Shown piece by piece: positions 23,327 to 31,918 of a DNA stretch of 42,094 bases (positions within the stretch are counted from its first letter, which is position 1; the number at the start of each line of letters is the position of its first letter). Position numbers and translations under genes: made by a program. Under the pieces are notes generated by a model. That model was not told where the DNA came from. It searched no databases and was given only the letters and a program-made list of their open reading frames with translations. Origin of the DNA: Syntrophomonadaceae bacterium (GTDB taxonomy: Bacteria > Bacillota > Dethiobacteria > DTU022 > UBA8154); contig PWTK01000026.1 in the NCBI GenBank assembly GCA_003563895.1, positions 1 to 42,094 on the forward strand, in the 5' to 3' direction.

Positions 23327-24583
23327 ATGCCCATGTCCTGGGAAATGCTTTACGCAGAACGCGCGCATACCATGAAAAATTCAGAAATCAGGGAGTTTTT
23401 TCAGCTAACAGAGCAGCCGGATGTCATTTCATTTGCCGGGGGGTTCCCCAGCCCTGACTGTTTTCCCCGGGAGTTTATTGCCGAAGCGCTGCAGAAGCTG
23501 GTACTGGAAGAAGGGGCTGCCGCGCTCCAGTACGGCCCGACCGAAGGAAACTGGGAGCTGAGGCGCTACCTGGCGGAAAAGATGAGCCTGGAAGGAGCAT
23601 CCTGCAGCCCGGAGAACATTCTTATTACCAATGGGTCCCAGCAAGGCCTGGATCTCATCGGCAAGGTGTTGTTAAACCCGGGAGACAGGGTGATCGTGGA
23701 AGAGCCTGGCTATGTGGGAGGCCTGGGGGCTTTCAACAATTACCAGGCCGCGATCCTGCCTGTTGCTGTGGATGGGAAGGGGCTGTGCACCGATCTGCTG
23801 GAAAAGGAGCTGCATTCGCTGCGGAATCAGGGCAAAAGCGTTAAGCTGGCCTATACCGTGCCCAATTTTCAGAACCCCACCGGCGTCACCCTCTCCCTGG
23901 AAAGGCGCCGCCATCTGCTGGAGCTTGCCGGCAAATATAATTTCAGCATCGCTGAAGACAATCCTTACGGGGAGCTCTGCTTCGAAGGCGGGCAGCTGCC
24001 GAGTTTAAAAACGCTGGACACCGAGGGTCGGGTCATCTACCTGGGTTCATTTTCCAAAACATTTATTCCGGGTATCCGGGTGGGCTGGATCGGGGCGGAA
24101 CGCTGCCTGGTAGAAAAAATCGCTGCCGCCAAACAGGCCACCGACCTCTGTTCAAACACCCTGGGTCAGCACCTGGTGGAGCACTTTACCCGGCGCCAGA
24201 GCATCAACCGGCACACCCGCCGCCTCAGCACCTATTATCGCGGCAAACGCGATTTAATGATTTCCCGTATGAAGGAACATTTCCCGGCCGGGGTGAACTG
24301 GACGGTTCCCAGGGGAGGGTTTTTCATCTGGGTGACTTTCCCGGCGCACATTAACTCCCGGGACCTTCTGTTGAAGGCCCTGGAAAAGAAAAGGGTGGCC
24401 TACGTGGACGGAGGCGGCTTTTTTGTCAACGGCAGCGGCAAAAACACGGCCCGTTTTTCTTACAGCGAAGCATCGGAGGAAGAAATCCGGGAAGGAATCG
24501 CCCGCCTGGGGGAGCTGTTTGCCGAAGAATTCGGCGGCACTCCGACGAAAGGGAAAGACCGGGTTGCTGCTGAGGGGAGATAG
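23327..24583 (+). CDS. PLP-dependent aminotransferase, class I/II (2-aminoadipate/aromatic type)
   Basis: The 418-residue protein resembles the LysN/Aro8-like fold-type I aminotransferases. Markers are ISFAGGFPSPDCFP, LQYGPTEGNWELR, NGSQQGLDLI, VPNFQNPTG and the PLP-lysine motif GSFSKTFIPGIRVGW. It has no N-terminal DNA-binding domain, so it is not a MocR-type regulator. The substrate could be an aromatic, branched or aminoadipate keto acid. T-box control argues for a proteinogenic amino acid. ATG 23327 lies 7 nt after AGGGAGGTT; upstream in-frame codons lie in the terminator. Confidence 0.87.
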   Translation: MPMSWEMLYAERAHTMKNSEIREFFQLTEQPDVISFAGGFPSPDCFPREFIAEALQKLVLEEGAAALQYGPTEGNWELRRYLAEKMSLEGASCSPENILITNGSQQGLDLIGKVLLNPGDRVIVEEPGYVGGLGAFNNYQAAILPVAVDGKGLCTDLLEKELHSLRNQGKSVKLAYTVPNFQNPTGVTLSLERRRHLLELAGKYNFSIAEDNPYGELCFEGGQLPSLKTLDTEGRVIYLGSFSKTFIPGIRVGWIGAERCLVEKIAAAKQATDLCSNTLGQHLVEHFTRRQSINRHTRRLSTYYRGKRDLMISRMKEHFPAGVNWTVPRGGFFIWVTFPAHINSRDLLLKALEKKRVAYVDGGGFFVNGSGKNTARFSYSEASEEEIREGIARLGELFAEEFGGTPTKGKDRVAAEGR

Positions 24584-24600
24584 GAACGCCGGAGCGAGGC

Positions 24601-24637
24601 AAAACGAAAAAGCGGCGGGGCATAAGCACCGCCGCTT
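24601..24637 (-). terminator. Intrinsic terminator of the PflX-like gene (minus strand)
   Basis: AAGCGGCGG (24610-24618) and CCGCCGCTT (24629-24637) form a 9-bp stem. On the minus strand it is followed by TTTCGTTTT, so it chiefly serves the leftward gene; the plus-strand side has only a poor T run. Confidence 0.75.
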
Positions 24638-24683
24638 CATTATTGCAGGGAGGAGTTTTCCTGAAAAAACGGCCGATCCGCCT

Positions 24684-25589
24684 TTATTTCAACAAGCGCA
24701 GCCCGGCATCGGCGGCAATTTTTCTGGCGTTTCCGTATTCTTTCCCCTTGAGCGGACGGTTTAGCGGGGGATGGTTCATGGCCTTGTAAGCGGGATAGTA
24801 CTGGCGCATAATATTGACAGCGGTATTCGGGGAGATCTCTTCTGCCAGGAAGCGGACGACCTCTTCCGTGCCGGCCAGGTTTTCGGGAAGCACCAGGTGG
24901 CGGACCAGCAGGCCGCGGTAGGCGATGCCATTGGAGTGGGTTTTCAGGTCGCCCACCTGACGGTGCATTTCCCGAAGGGCCTCTTTGGCCATTTCGGGAT
25001 AGTCGGTCGGTCCCGAATACCGCCGCGCCGTTTCGGCGTCGGCATACTTGAAATCGGGCATATAAATGTCAAAAACGCCTTCCAGGAGCCGCAGGATGTC
25101 TGCGGCTTCGTAACCTCCACAGTTATAGACCAGCGGAACCCGCAGCCCGTTCTCTACGGCGTGGGGTAGCGCTTCCATGATGGCGGCGAGGTGGGGGGTG
25201 GGTGTGACGAAATTTATGTTGTGGCCGTTTCGTTCCTGCAGTTTCAGCATGTAGTTGGAGAGCTCTTGCGGATCGACTTCCCGACCGGCGTTTTCCTGGC
25301 TGAGCTCCCAGTTCTGGCAAAAGATGCAGTCCAGGTTGCAGTGGCCGAAAAAAATGGTTCCGGAGCCAAAGAAACCTACCAGTTCCGGCTCTTCCCCAAA
25401 GTGGGGATGGACACTCGCCACCACCGCCCGGGAGGGCGCCTGGCAGTGCCCCACTTCCCCTTCCCTGCGTTTTGCCAGGCATCCCCAGGGACAGAGGCAG
25501 CAGGGACTTGAACGCTCCCGCATGATCGCCGCTCTTTCCTGCAGTTCAGGGAGAGAAAGCTGGAGGTAAGAAGGTTCTCGGTTGCTCAT
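24684..25589 (-). CDS. PflX/PflA-like radical SAM protein (COG1313)
   Basis: The 301-residue protein matches the PflX-type radical SAM family. A Cys-rich N-terminus (CCLCPWGC, then GHC; C30, C31, C33, C37, C49) may hold an extra metal or cluster. The radical SAM motif GHCNLDCIFCQNW has cysteines 84, 88 and 91 in the standard CX3CX2C arrangement. Later parts are YNCGGYEAADILRLL and FDIYMPDFKYAD. The family has no established substrate, despite the name recalling pyruvate formate-lyase activase. Transcription starts at a promoter with two 18-bp direct repeats immediately upstream. Its start is reached through a hairpin from the Shine-Dalgarno. Confidence 0.87.
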   Translation of the reverse strand: MSNREPSYLQLSLPELQERAAIMRERSSPCCLCPWGCLAKRREGEVGHCQAPSRAVVASVHPHFGEEPELVGFFGSGTIFFGHCNLDCIFCQNWELSQENAGREVDPQELSNYMLKLQERNGHNINFVTPTPHLAAIMEALPHAVENGLRVPLVYNCGGYEAADILRLLEGVFDIYMPDFKYADAETARRYSGPTDYPEMAKEALREMHRQVGDLKTHSNGIAYRGLLVRHLVLPENLAGTEEVVRFLAEEISPNTAVNIMRQYYPAYKAMNHPPLNRPLKGKEYGNARKIAADAGLRLLK

Positions 25590-25626
25590 GGGACGCGATT
25601 TCGCAGTGGAAATCTATTCCTCCTTT
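25587..25626 (-). promoter_or_regulatory. Shine-Dalgarno-hairpin-start element, PflX-like gene
   Basis: On the minus strand AAAGGAGG (25626-25619), then aata, then the perfect hairpin GATTTC-cactgc-GAAATC (25614-25597), then gcgtccc and ATG 25589. The linear distance is 29 nt, and 11 nt without the hairpin. Confidence 0.7.
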
Positions 25627-25669
25627 GTTCGGTTATACCATCGCCGTGACCGGGCGACTGTTCCCTTCC

Positions 25670-25698
25670 ATTATAAAGAAATTGGAGGGAGAAGACAA
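25670..25698 (-). promoter_or_regulatory. Promoter for the PflX-like gene
   Basis: On the minus strand TTGTCT (25698-25693) and TATAAT (25675-25670) are 17 bp apart; the leader would be about 75 nt. Confidence 0.72.
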
Positions 25699-25699
25699 G

Positions 25700-25735
25700 G
25701 TGCGGTTTTGGGAAAGTGTGCGGTTTTGGGAAAGC
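25700..25735. repeat. Two 18-bp direct repeats abutting a promoter
   Basis: The unit gtgcggttttgggaaagt (25700-25717) is repeated at 25718-25735 with only the last base differing. The pair begins one base upstream of the -35 of the PflX-like gene promoter, the usual place for an activator binding in two turns. Confidence 0.6.
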
Positions 25736-25808
25736 GCCTTTCCGAAAAGGCGCAAGCCCGCTTTAACGAACATCGTTTGGAGAGATGAAAAAAAGCTTTC
25801 CCGCCCGT

Positions 25809-25871
25809 AAAAAAAGGGAGGTTGGGAAGCGAAAGGTTTCCTTCCCGCTCCTTCATCAACTTCCAACCTCC
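25809..25871 (-). terminator. Long hairpin with T run on the minus strand
   Basis: On the minus strand GGAGGTTGGAAG (25871-25860) pairs with CTTCCCAACCTCC (25829-25817), 12 bp with one bulge. A run of seven T follows near 25815-25809. An inner GGGAAG/CTTCCC pairing competes with it. No recognised gene lies upstream on this strand, so it may end a small RNA or a short leader, or shield the PflX promoter from read-through. Confidence 0.5.
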
Positions 25872-26109
25872 TGTACGCTTCAGACAAAGGGGCGGCGGCA
25901 TTCAGGCACCTCCTGAAAAGCCCGCGAGGCGGTGAAAAAGGAAAGTTAAATAATTCTCAAAAAGGATTTTTGAAGGCGGTTGTGGAATTATGCAACTTTG
26001 AAAGGTGCTTCACGGTTGAGCGATAGGCGAGGGGCCAAACGCCCCGCACCCATTGAGGCCCGCGGCGACGGCCCCAGGCCTGCAAATTTTTATTTGGGAG
26101 GGAATGGTC

Positions 26110-26631
26110 TTGACAAAAAAAGCGCTCCTGGTCATTGACATGCTGAATGATTTCATCAATCCTGACGGAGCTCTTTACATTGGAGGGAAGGCCGAAGCGG
26201 TCACCCGGTGCGTGAAGGAAAAAATTGAGGATTACCGCCGGGATGGAAATCCCGTTCTATTCATCATGGACCGGCACCATCCGGAAGACGAGGAATTTAA
26301 AATATTTCCACCGCACTCCCTGGAGGGGGAGCGCGGGAGCGAAGTGGTGGAGGAATTGAAGCCCCGGCCAGGAGAACGGGAGATTTCAAAGCGCCGCTTC
26401 AGCGCGTTTTTCGGGACGGACCTGGACTTGAGCTTGAGGGAAATGGACATTAATGAAATAGAGCTGAGCGGTGTGGTTACCCAGATCTGTATTCTTTATA
26501 CGGCTGCCGAGGCGCGCATGTTACATTACGGCGTGCAGGTGGACAGCTCCTGTGTGGCCTCTTTCGATAGCGAGGCCCACCGCTTTGCCCTGCAGGAAAT
26601 GGAAAAAACCTTGGGTGTGAACGTGCTCTAA
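26110..26631 (+). CDS. Cysteine hydrolase of the isochorismatase family, probable nicotinamidase
   Basis: The 173-residue protein has the isochorismatase-type catalytic set. The Asp is in LLVIDMLNDF, a metal-binding Asp/His in IMDRHHPED, the Lys in EISKRRFSAF and the Cys in SGVVTQICILYTAAEA. The next gene encodes nicotinate phosphoribosyltransferase, so hydrolysis of nicotinamide to nicotinate is the natural role. I prefer TTG 26110, 7 nt after GGGAGGG; ATG 26104 lies only 1 nt after it. The stop is 20 nt from the next start. Confidence 0.83.
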   Translation: MTKKALLVIDMLNDFINPDGALYIGGKAEAVTRCVKEKIEDYRRDGNPVLFIMDRHHPEDEEFKIFPPHSLEGERGSEVVEELKPRPGEREISKRRFSAFFGTDLDLSLREMDINEIELSGVVTQICILYTAAEARMLHYGVQVDSSCVASFDSEAHRFALQEMEKTLGVNVL

Positions 26632-26651
26632 CTTTGATGAGGAGAGAAACG

Positions 26652-27686
26652 ATGAAAGAACTAAAAGGCGTGAAAGACGTCAAAGTATTTAACGTAGCGC
26701 CGGACAGGATGCTGCACAGCGCAACCCATGAGGAGATCGTCAGCGGAGCCACCTCGGACCTTTATTTTATTCGCTCGCGAGACCTCTTAAGGCGCGCCGG
26801 GCGGGAAAATGTTTTCGCCACCGCTGAGATCTTTTGCAGCAGGTCAGGGGTGCTGGCCGGGGTGGAAGAGGCTTTGAACCTTTTGAAGGAAAAAGAGGTT
26901 TCGGTCTGGGCGGTTCCCGAGGGGGAAGAAATGGAGCGCAAGGAGGTGGTCCTGCGCATCTCCGGGCCGTATGACCGGTTCGGTTTTTACGAAACGGCCT
27001 TGCTGGGGATGCTGGCCAGCGCCAGCGGGTGGGCGACAGCTTCGCGTGAATGCAAGGAGGCAGCCGGCGGCCTCCCCGTTTTGTGTTTCGGCGCGCGCCA
27101 TGTGCATCCTGCGGTGGCGCCGGTGATGGAGAGGGCTGCAATTATTGGGGGAGCTGAAAACTGCAGCTGCATTCTCGGCGCTAAGCTTCTGGGGAGGGAA
27201 CCAGCCGGCACCGTGCCCCATGCCGCAATATTGATTGTCGGCGACACGGTAGAAACGGCCATCATTTATGATGAGATCATGCCCCCGGATTCTCCCCGCA
27301 TTATCCTGGTGGACACCTTCAAGGACGAGCCCGAGGAGTCGCTGCGCGTGGCCGAAGCGCTGCAGGAGCGCCTGGATGGGGTCCGGCTTGACACCCCCGG
27401 CGAGAGGGGTGGGGTCACACCGGGTTTGGTGCGCGAAACCCGTGCCCGCCTGGACCAGGTCGGGTTTCAACACGTCAAAATCTTTGTTTCGGGCGGGCTG
27501 ACGGCGGAGCGCCTCCCGCTGCTGGCGGAAGCCGGGGCCGATGCCTTTGGAGTGGGCAGCTATATTTCCGGAGCCCGCCCCATAGATATGACCCTGGATT
27601 TAAAGGAAGTGGAGCACAAGCCCCTTGCGAAAAGGGGGCGCCTGCCCGGCATCATTGAGAACCCGAAGCTTGTCCGCTATTTGTAA
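26652..27686 (+). CDS. Nicotinate phosphoribosyltransferase
   Basis: It joins nicotinate and PRPP to nicotinate mononucleotide for NAD salvage. The 344-residue protein belongs to the shorter form of the family. Visible parts are ATSDLYFIRSRDLL, FCFGARHVHP-like LCFGARHVHPAVAPVMERAA, AILIVGDTVETA, then DTFKDEPEES, VRLDTPGERGG and IFVSGGLTAERLP for phosphoribosyl binding. ATG 26652 follows GAGGAGA. It is co-transcribed with the probable nicotinamidase, giving a two-step nicotinamide salvage unit. Confidence 0.92.
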   Translation: MKELKGVKDVKVFNVAPDRMLHSATHEEIVSGATSDLYFIRSRDLLRRAGRENVFATAEIFCSRSGVLAGVEEALNLLKEKEVSVWAVPEGEEMERKEVVLRISGPYDRFGFYETALLGMLASASGWATASRECKEAAGGLPVLCFGARHVHPAVAPVMERAAIIGGAENCSCILGAKLLGREPAGTVPHAAILIVGDTVETAIIYDEIMPPDSPRIILVDTFKDEPEESLRVAEALQERLDGVRLDTPGERGGVTPGLVRETRARLDQVGFQHVKIFVSGGLTAERLPLLAEAGADAFGVGSYISGARPIDMTLDLKEVEHKPLAKRGRLPGIIENPKLVRYL

Positions 27687-27751
27687 AAGCCTTCGTTGTG
27701 CCGTTTTTCCGGAGGCAAGGGCGGGTTTCCGCCATCAAAGGCGGTGTGGTA

Positions 27752-28651
27752 ATGGATCATTTTCCGGCGTCAGGGAAGCAGAGGCAGATCCACATTTGCT
27801 CTCATGCCAAGATCAACCTCGGTTTGGAGGTCCTCTACAGGAGGCCCGACGGCTATCACCAGTTGAGGACGGTCATGCAGGAGCTGGAACTTCACGATCT
27901 GGTCATGCTGGAAGAAATCCCGGAGGGAATCGAGTTTTTGTGCGATGACCTGGATCTCCCCCTGCGAGAAGGCAACCTGGCCTTTGATGCCTGCCGGCTT
28001 CTCCAGTCGTCTTTTGCCTCCTCACGCGGCGTCCGCATCAAGCTGGCCAAAAACGTGCCGGTGGCGGCGGGGCTTGGGGGAGGAAGCAGCAACGCGGCCG
28101 CTGTTCTCAAGGGTTTAAATAGTCTCTGGTCTTTGGGGCTGGGCAAGGACACCCTTTCCGGCCTGGCTGCTTCCCTAGGCTCCGATGTGCCTTTTTTTAT
28201 TTTTGGCGGCACCGCCCTGGTGGAAGGCCGGGGAGAAGTGGTCACTGCACTGCCGCCCCTCCCGAAACTCGCAGTGCTGCTGGTGCTTCCCGATGGTATC
28301 GCCCTGAGCGCCGCCGAAGTTTACGGGGTGTTTGACCCTTTGCGCCGGCGGAGCAGCGAGGCGGTCCCCGGGCTTGTCAATTTTTTGCGGAGCCAGGCGG
28401 TGGAACCTTCCACCCTGGAAAATCGGCTGCCGGGATTTTTGGTCAATGACCTGGAAGAAGCTGTTTTTCTGCTGTCACCGGAAACCCGGGCTTTGAAAGA
28501 AAAGCTGCAGGGGATGGGCCTGCAGGTACTGGTTTCCGGCAGCGGCCCGGCCCTCTTTGTGCTTTCTGCCGAAAAAAAGCCCCTCCTGGAAGTGAAAGAA
28601 CAGGTATCGGCTGCAGGACACAGGACTTTTTTAACCGAAACAAAAAAGTAA
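27752..28651 (+). CDS. ispE: 4-diphosphocytidyl-2-C-methyl-D-erythritol kinase
   Basis: IspE phosphorylates CDP-methylerythritol in the non-mevalonate isoprenoid pathway. The 299-residue GHMP kinase has HAKINLGLEVLYRRPDGYH, the ATP-binding PVAAGLGGGSSNAAAV, LGSDVPFFIFGGTA and the C-terminal VLVSGSGPALF. I chose ATG 27752, 5 nt after AAAGGCGGTG; GTG 27698 would add an unsupported extension. In many Firmicutes ispE follows veg closely; here about 25 kb of other genes separates them. Confidence 0.94.
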   Translation: MDHFPASGKQRQIHICSHAKINLGLEVLYRRPDGYHQLRTVMQELELHDLVMLEEIPEGIEFLCDDLDLPLREGNLAFDACRLLQSSFASSRGVRIKLAKNVPVAAGLGGGSSNAAAVLKGLNSLWSLGLGKDTLSGLAASLGSDVPFFIFGGTALVEGRGEVVTALPPLPKLAVLLVLPDGIALSAAEVYGVFDPLRRRSSEAVPGLVNFLRSQAVEPSTLENRLPGFLVNDLEEAVFLLSPETRALKEKLQGMGLQVLVSGSGPALFVLSAEKKPLLEVKEQVSAAGHRTFLTETKK

Positions 28652-28697
28652 AGTGAAAAGCATTAAAAAAACAGCACAGATAAGGAGTCACGTCCAA

Positions 28698-29447
28698 ATG
28701 ATCGATTGCGTGGTACTTTGCGGAGGCAAGCGGGAAATGCTGGCCGAGGAGGCCGGGGTGGATAACAAGGCCCTCGTGAGGATCGGGGACAGGGAAATGG
28801 TGGTTTACGTGCTGGCGGCGCTGGCGCAGGTGGAAGAGATCGACCGCCTGGCGGTGGTCGGGCCCGTGGAGAGCCTCTCTTTTCTGTGCGGCGATTTTTC
28901 CGTGGAAATTGTTCCTGAACAGGATTCGATTCTGCGAAACATTCATGCAGCCATTGTTGCGCTGGGACTCGAACAGCCCCTCCTGATCTGCACGGCCGAT
29001 ATCCCGCTGCTTACGCTGAGCGCCCTGCAAGACTTTATCGAAAAATGCCGTCCCTTCGAGCACGACTTCTATTATCCCGTAGTACGCAAAGAGCGTTGTG
29101 AAGAGGTTTTCCCGTCCGTGGAACGGACCTATGTGACGTTAAAAGAGGGCAAGTTCACGGGGGGCAATATCTTCCTGATCAATCCCGCCCGCCTTGAGGA
29201 TTCCCTGGAAAGGGTGGAGCGTTTTTTGGATGTGAGGAAAAACCCGCTGAAGATGGTTTCCCTGCTGGGCCCCGGTTTTTTGCTCCGCTTTGTTAGCAAG
29301 AGGCTTTCCCTGGACGAAGTGGCTGCCCGCTTTTCTCAATTGCTGCAGATTAGCGCCAGGCCGGTCATTTCCGAATATCCCGAGATCAGTCTCGACGTGG
29401 ATAAACCCAAACACCTGCAGCTGGTGCGCCGGCTGCAGAATGTGTGA
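28698..29447 (+). CDS. MobA-like NTP transferase domain protein
   Basis: The 249-residue protein begins VVLCGGKREMLAEEAGVDNK, in place of the usual LAGGxSxRMGxxK nucleotide-binding signature. It continues with LICTADIPLLT, the DxD-like metal region, and FTGGNIFLINP. It looks like a nucleotidyltransferase of the MobA/GlmU-N superfamily with a modified loop. The sugar or cofactor acted upon is unknown. ATG 28698 follows TAAGGAGT at 9 nt; an upstream GTG at 28653 lacks a ribosome site. It sits between ispE and glmU, 36 nt before the latter. Confidence 0.8.
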   Translation: MIDCVVLCGGKREMLAEEAGVDNKALVRIGDREMVVYVLAALAQVEEIDRLAVVGPVESLSFLCGDFSVEIVPEQDSILRNIHAAIVALGLEQPLLICTADIPLLTLSALQDFIEKCRPFEHDFYYPVVRKERCEEVFPSVERTYVTLKEGKFTGGNIFLINPARLEDSLERVERFLDVRKNPLKMVSLLGPGFLLRFVSKRLSLDEVAARFSQLLQISARPVISEYPEISLDVDKPKHLQLVRRLQNV

Positions 29448-29483
29448 GGGCGAGAGTTATGCAGACCTAAAGGGGGAAGGATA

Positions 29484-30863
29484 ATGTACAACACTTGGGG
29501 TGTCATACTGGCGGCCGGTAAAGGGACCCGCATGAAATCTTCTTTGCCCAAAATGCTTCATCCCCTGTGTGGGCGTCCCATGCTGTGGTTTGTGCTCGAA
29601 GCCATTCGAAACTTTACCGACCGGCAGGTGCTGGTGGTGGGGCATGGTTCCGAGCGCGTCCGGGAGTATTTTGGAGAAGACTTGATTTACGTGGAGCAGG
29701 AAGAACAGCTGGGCACGGGGCACGCCCTGCTGAAAGCCCTGCCCGCACTGCCCGAGGAGGGGAAAGCGCTGGTTCTCTGCGGCGACACCCCTCTGCTCAG
29801 CGAAGAGCTCCTGCGGTGTTTTTTGCAGCACCACTGTCAAAAGAGCGGAGCGGCCACCGTCCTGACGGCTTTCCTGGACAACCCCCAAGGCTACGGCCGC
29901 ATCGTCCGAGACACAAAAGGGCGCGTGCGGGAGATCGTGGAAGAATCGCACGCTGCGCCGGAGCAGAAAAACCTGCGAGAGGTGAACACGGGCAGCTACT
30001 GTTTTGACCTGGCGGTTTTGCAGGAACACCTCCCTGCTCTGCCCAAAAACGAAAACAAGGGGGAATATTATTTAACCGACCTGGTTCCGCGGCTGCTTCA
30101 GGCCGGGCATGGAGTTGAAGCGTATATGCTGGAAGGGGACGAGTCCCGCTCTGCGCTGGGGATAAACGATCGGCTTCAACTGGCCGAGGCGGCCGCTGCG
30201 CTGCGCGAGCGGATTAACGCCGGCCTGATGCTGGAGGGGGTCACCATGATCGACCCGGCCGCGGTTTATATCGACGCCGGGGTAAAAGTGGGGCAAGACA
30301 CCGTCATTTACCCCCAAACCGTGCTGGAAGGAGCGACACAGGTGGGGGAGGGGTGCGTTCTGGGGCCCGGCACCCACCTGGTGGATACTGCGGTGGGAAA
30401 CGGGGTCCGCTGCCGCCAATCCACCGTTTACGAGAGCCGCATCGGTCACGGCGCGGTCATCGGCCCTTACGCCCACATACGTCCCGGAACTCACCTGGAC
30501 GAGGGCGTGAAGGTTGGCGATTTTGTCGAGATTAAGAACAGCTACATCGGCCCCTCGAGCAAGGTTCCCCACCTGAGCTATGTAGGGGATGCCCGCATTG
30601 GTGCCGGGGTGAACATGGGCGCCGGTTGTATCGTGGTAAACTACGACGGCACCAGGAAGCACGTCACCCACATCGAAGATGATGCGTTCATCGGCTGCAA
30701 CAGCAACCTGCTGGCGCCCCTCACCATAGGCAAGGGGGCTTTCATTGCAGCGGGATCGACCATCACCCGAGACGTTCCTTCCAATGCGCTTTCTCTATCC
30801 CGTGCAAAGCAGGAGATCAAAGAAGAAATGGCCCGGAGATTTTTGAAGAAAAAAGATCAATGA
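29484..30863 (+). CDS. glmU: Bifunctional UDP-N-acetylglucosamine pyrophosphorylase/glucosamine-1-phosphate N-acetyltransferase
   Basis: GlmU makes UDP-GlcNAc for peptidoglycan in two steps. The 459-residue length is standard. The N-terminal uridyltransferase domain has LAAGKGTRMKSSLPKMLH, QLGTGHAL and CGDTPLL. The C-terminal left-handed beta-helix acetyltransferase domain has HIRPGTHLDEGVKVGDFVEI, KVPHLSYVGDA and NMGAGCIVVNYDG. ATG 29484 follows AAAGGGGGAAGG. It sits in the conserved glmU-prs-ctc order. Confidence 0.96.
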   Translation: MYNTWGVILAAGKGTRMKSSLPKMLHPLCGRPMLWFVLEAIRNFTDRQVLVVGHGSERVREYFGEDLIYVEQEEQLGTGHALLKALPALPEEGKALVLCGDTPLLSEELLRCFLQHHCQKSGAATVLTAFLDNPQGYGRIVRDTKGRVREIVEESHAAPEQKNLREVNTGSYCFDLAVLQEHLPALPKNENKGEYYLTDLVPRLLQAGHGVEAYMLEGDESRSALGINDRLQLAEAAAALRERINAGLMLEGVTMIDPAAVYIDAGVKVGQDTVIYPQTVLEGATQVGEGCVLGPGTHLVDTAVGNGVRCRQSTVYESRIGHGAVIGPYAHIRPGTHLDEGVKVGDFVEIKNSYIGPSSKVPHLSYVGDARIGAGVNMGAGCIVVNYDGTRKHVTHIEDDAFIGCNSNLLAPLTIGKGAFIAAGSTITRDVPSNALSLSRAKQEIKEEMARRFLKKKDQ

Positions 30864-30957
30864 TTGCAGGAAATAGGACCCCCTGGGGAGAAATGTTAAC
30901 AGCCGTGGAATCATTCTGCGGCAGGTCAGATTCTCTGGCGGGGGGTGGATAGGTGCC

Positions 30958-31902
30958 GTGCTAAATAATCCGGAGCTGAAAGTGTTTTCCGGGACGGCCA
31001 ACATGCCCCTGGCCCAGGAGGTGGCGGACTATGTCAAGGTCCCCCTGGGGCGGGGAGAGATCAAGCGTTTCAGTGACGGAGAGGTTTCTGTAAACATCAC
31101 GGAAAGCGTACGGGGCTCTGATGTTTTTGTCATCCAATCCCTGTGCTACCCCGTGAACGAGCACCTGATGGAGCTGCTGATTTATATTGACGCTTTAAAA
31201 AGAGCGTCGGCCAAACGGATCAATGCGGTCATCTCATATTACGGTTATGCGCGGCAGGACCGCAAAACACGCGCCCGCGATCCCATCACGGCCAAGCTGG
31301 TTGCCGATCTGTTGAGCCGGGCCGGGGCGGATCGAGTGATCACCATGGACCTCCATGCAGGCCAGATCCAGGGTTTTTTTGATATTCCGGTGGACCACCT
31401 GCTGGGCATGCCCATCCTGGCCCGCTATTTTCTCAAAAAGGGCCTGGAGAAGAGCGTGGTGGTAACCCCGGACCTGGGCGGGGTGACCCGGGCCAGGGAA
31501 TTTTCAGAGCGCCTGGGATGTCCGCTGGCCATTATCGACAAGCGGCGCCCGGAGCCCAATGTATCCGAGGTCATGAACGTCATCGGGGACGTCAGCGGAA
31601 AAGCCGCCATTATGATCGACGACATGATTGACACGGCCGGCACCATCAAGCAGGGTGCGGAAGAGCTCTCCAGGAAGGGCGCAGCCGAAATATACGCCTG
31701 CTGCACCCACGCGGTGTTTTCCGGCCCGGCCAGAGAACGCATCCTGGAAGCCCCCCTGGACGAGGTGGTGGTTACCAATACCGTCCAACTGAACAGCACC
31801 ATGAAGCTGGAGAAGGTGACGGTTCTCTCCGTGGCCCCGCTGATCGGCGATGCGGTGCTGCGCGTCCATGAAGAGCGTTCCGTGAGTGAACTATTCGAAT
31901 AG
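30958..31902 (+). CDS. prs: Ribose-phosphate pyrophosphokinase
   Basis: Prs makes PRPP from ribose 5-phosphate and ATP for purine, pyrimidine, NAD, His and Trp synthesis. The 314-residue sequence has [16 protein letters not shown], the ATP loop [38 protein letters not shown] and the PRPP loop [15 protein letters not shown] 30958 lies about 10 nt after GGGGGGTGG. The gene follows glmU by 94 nt and precedes rplY by 59 nt, as in many Firmicutes. Confidence 0.96.
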   Translation: MLNNPELKVFSGTANMPLAQEVADYVKVPLGRGEIKRFSDGEVSVNITESVRGSDVFVIQSLCYPVNEHLMELLIYIDALKRASAKRINAVISYYGYARQDRKTRARDPITAKLVADLLSRAGADRVITMDLHAGQIQGFFDIPVDHLLGMPILARYFLKKGLEKSVVVTPDLGGVTRAREFSERLGCPLAIIDKRRPEPNVSEVMNVIGDVSGKAAIMIDDMIDTAGTIKQGAEELSRKGAAEIYACCTHAVFSGPARERILEAPLDEVVVTNTVQLNSTMKLEKVTVLSVAPLIGDAVLRVHEERSVSELFE

Positions 31903-31918
31903 CCATATGGGGTAAAAG

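Noticed and set aside
25671..25901. 76-codon minus-strand frame with AGGAGGTG upstream
   Set aside because: The ribosome site is good but the product has no family similarity, runs through the terminator and the 18-bp repeats, and looks like non-coding sequence. Kept only as part of the leader/small RNA finding.
27698..27751. ispE leader as an eighth Shine-Dalgarno-hairpin-start element
   Set aside because: CCGCC-atcaaa-GGCGG can form 7 nt before the start, but the upstream GGAGG would leave about 20 nt unpaired, and AAAGGCGGTG gives an ordinary site at 5 nt.
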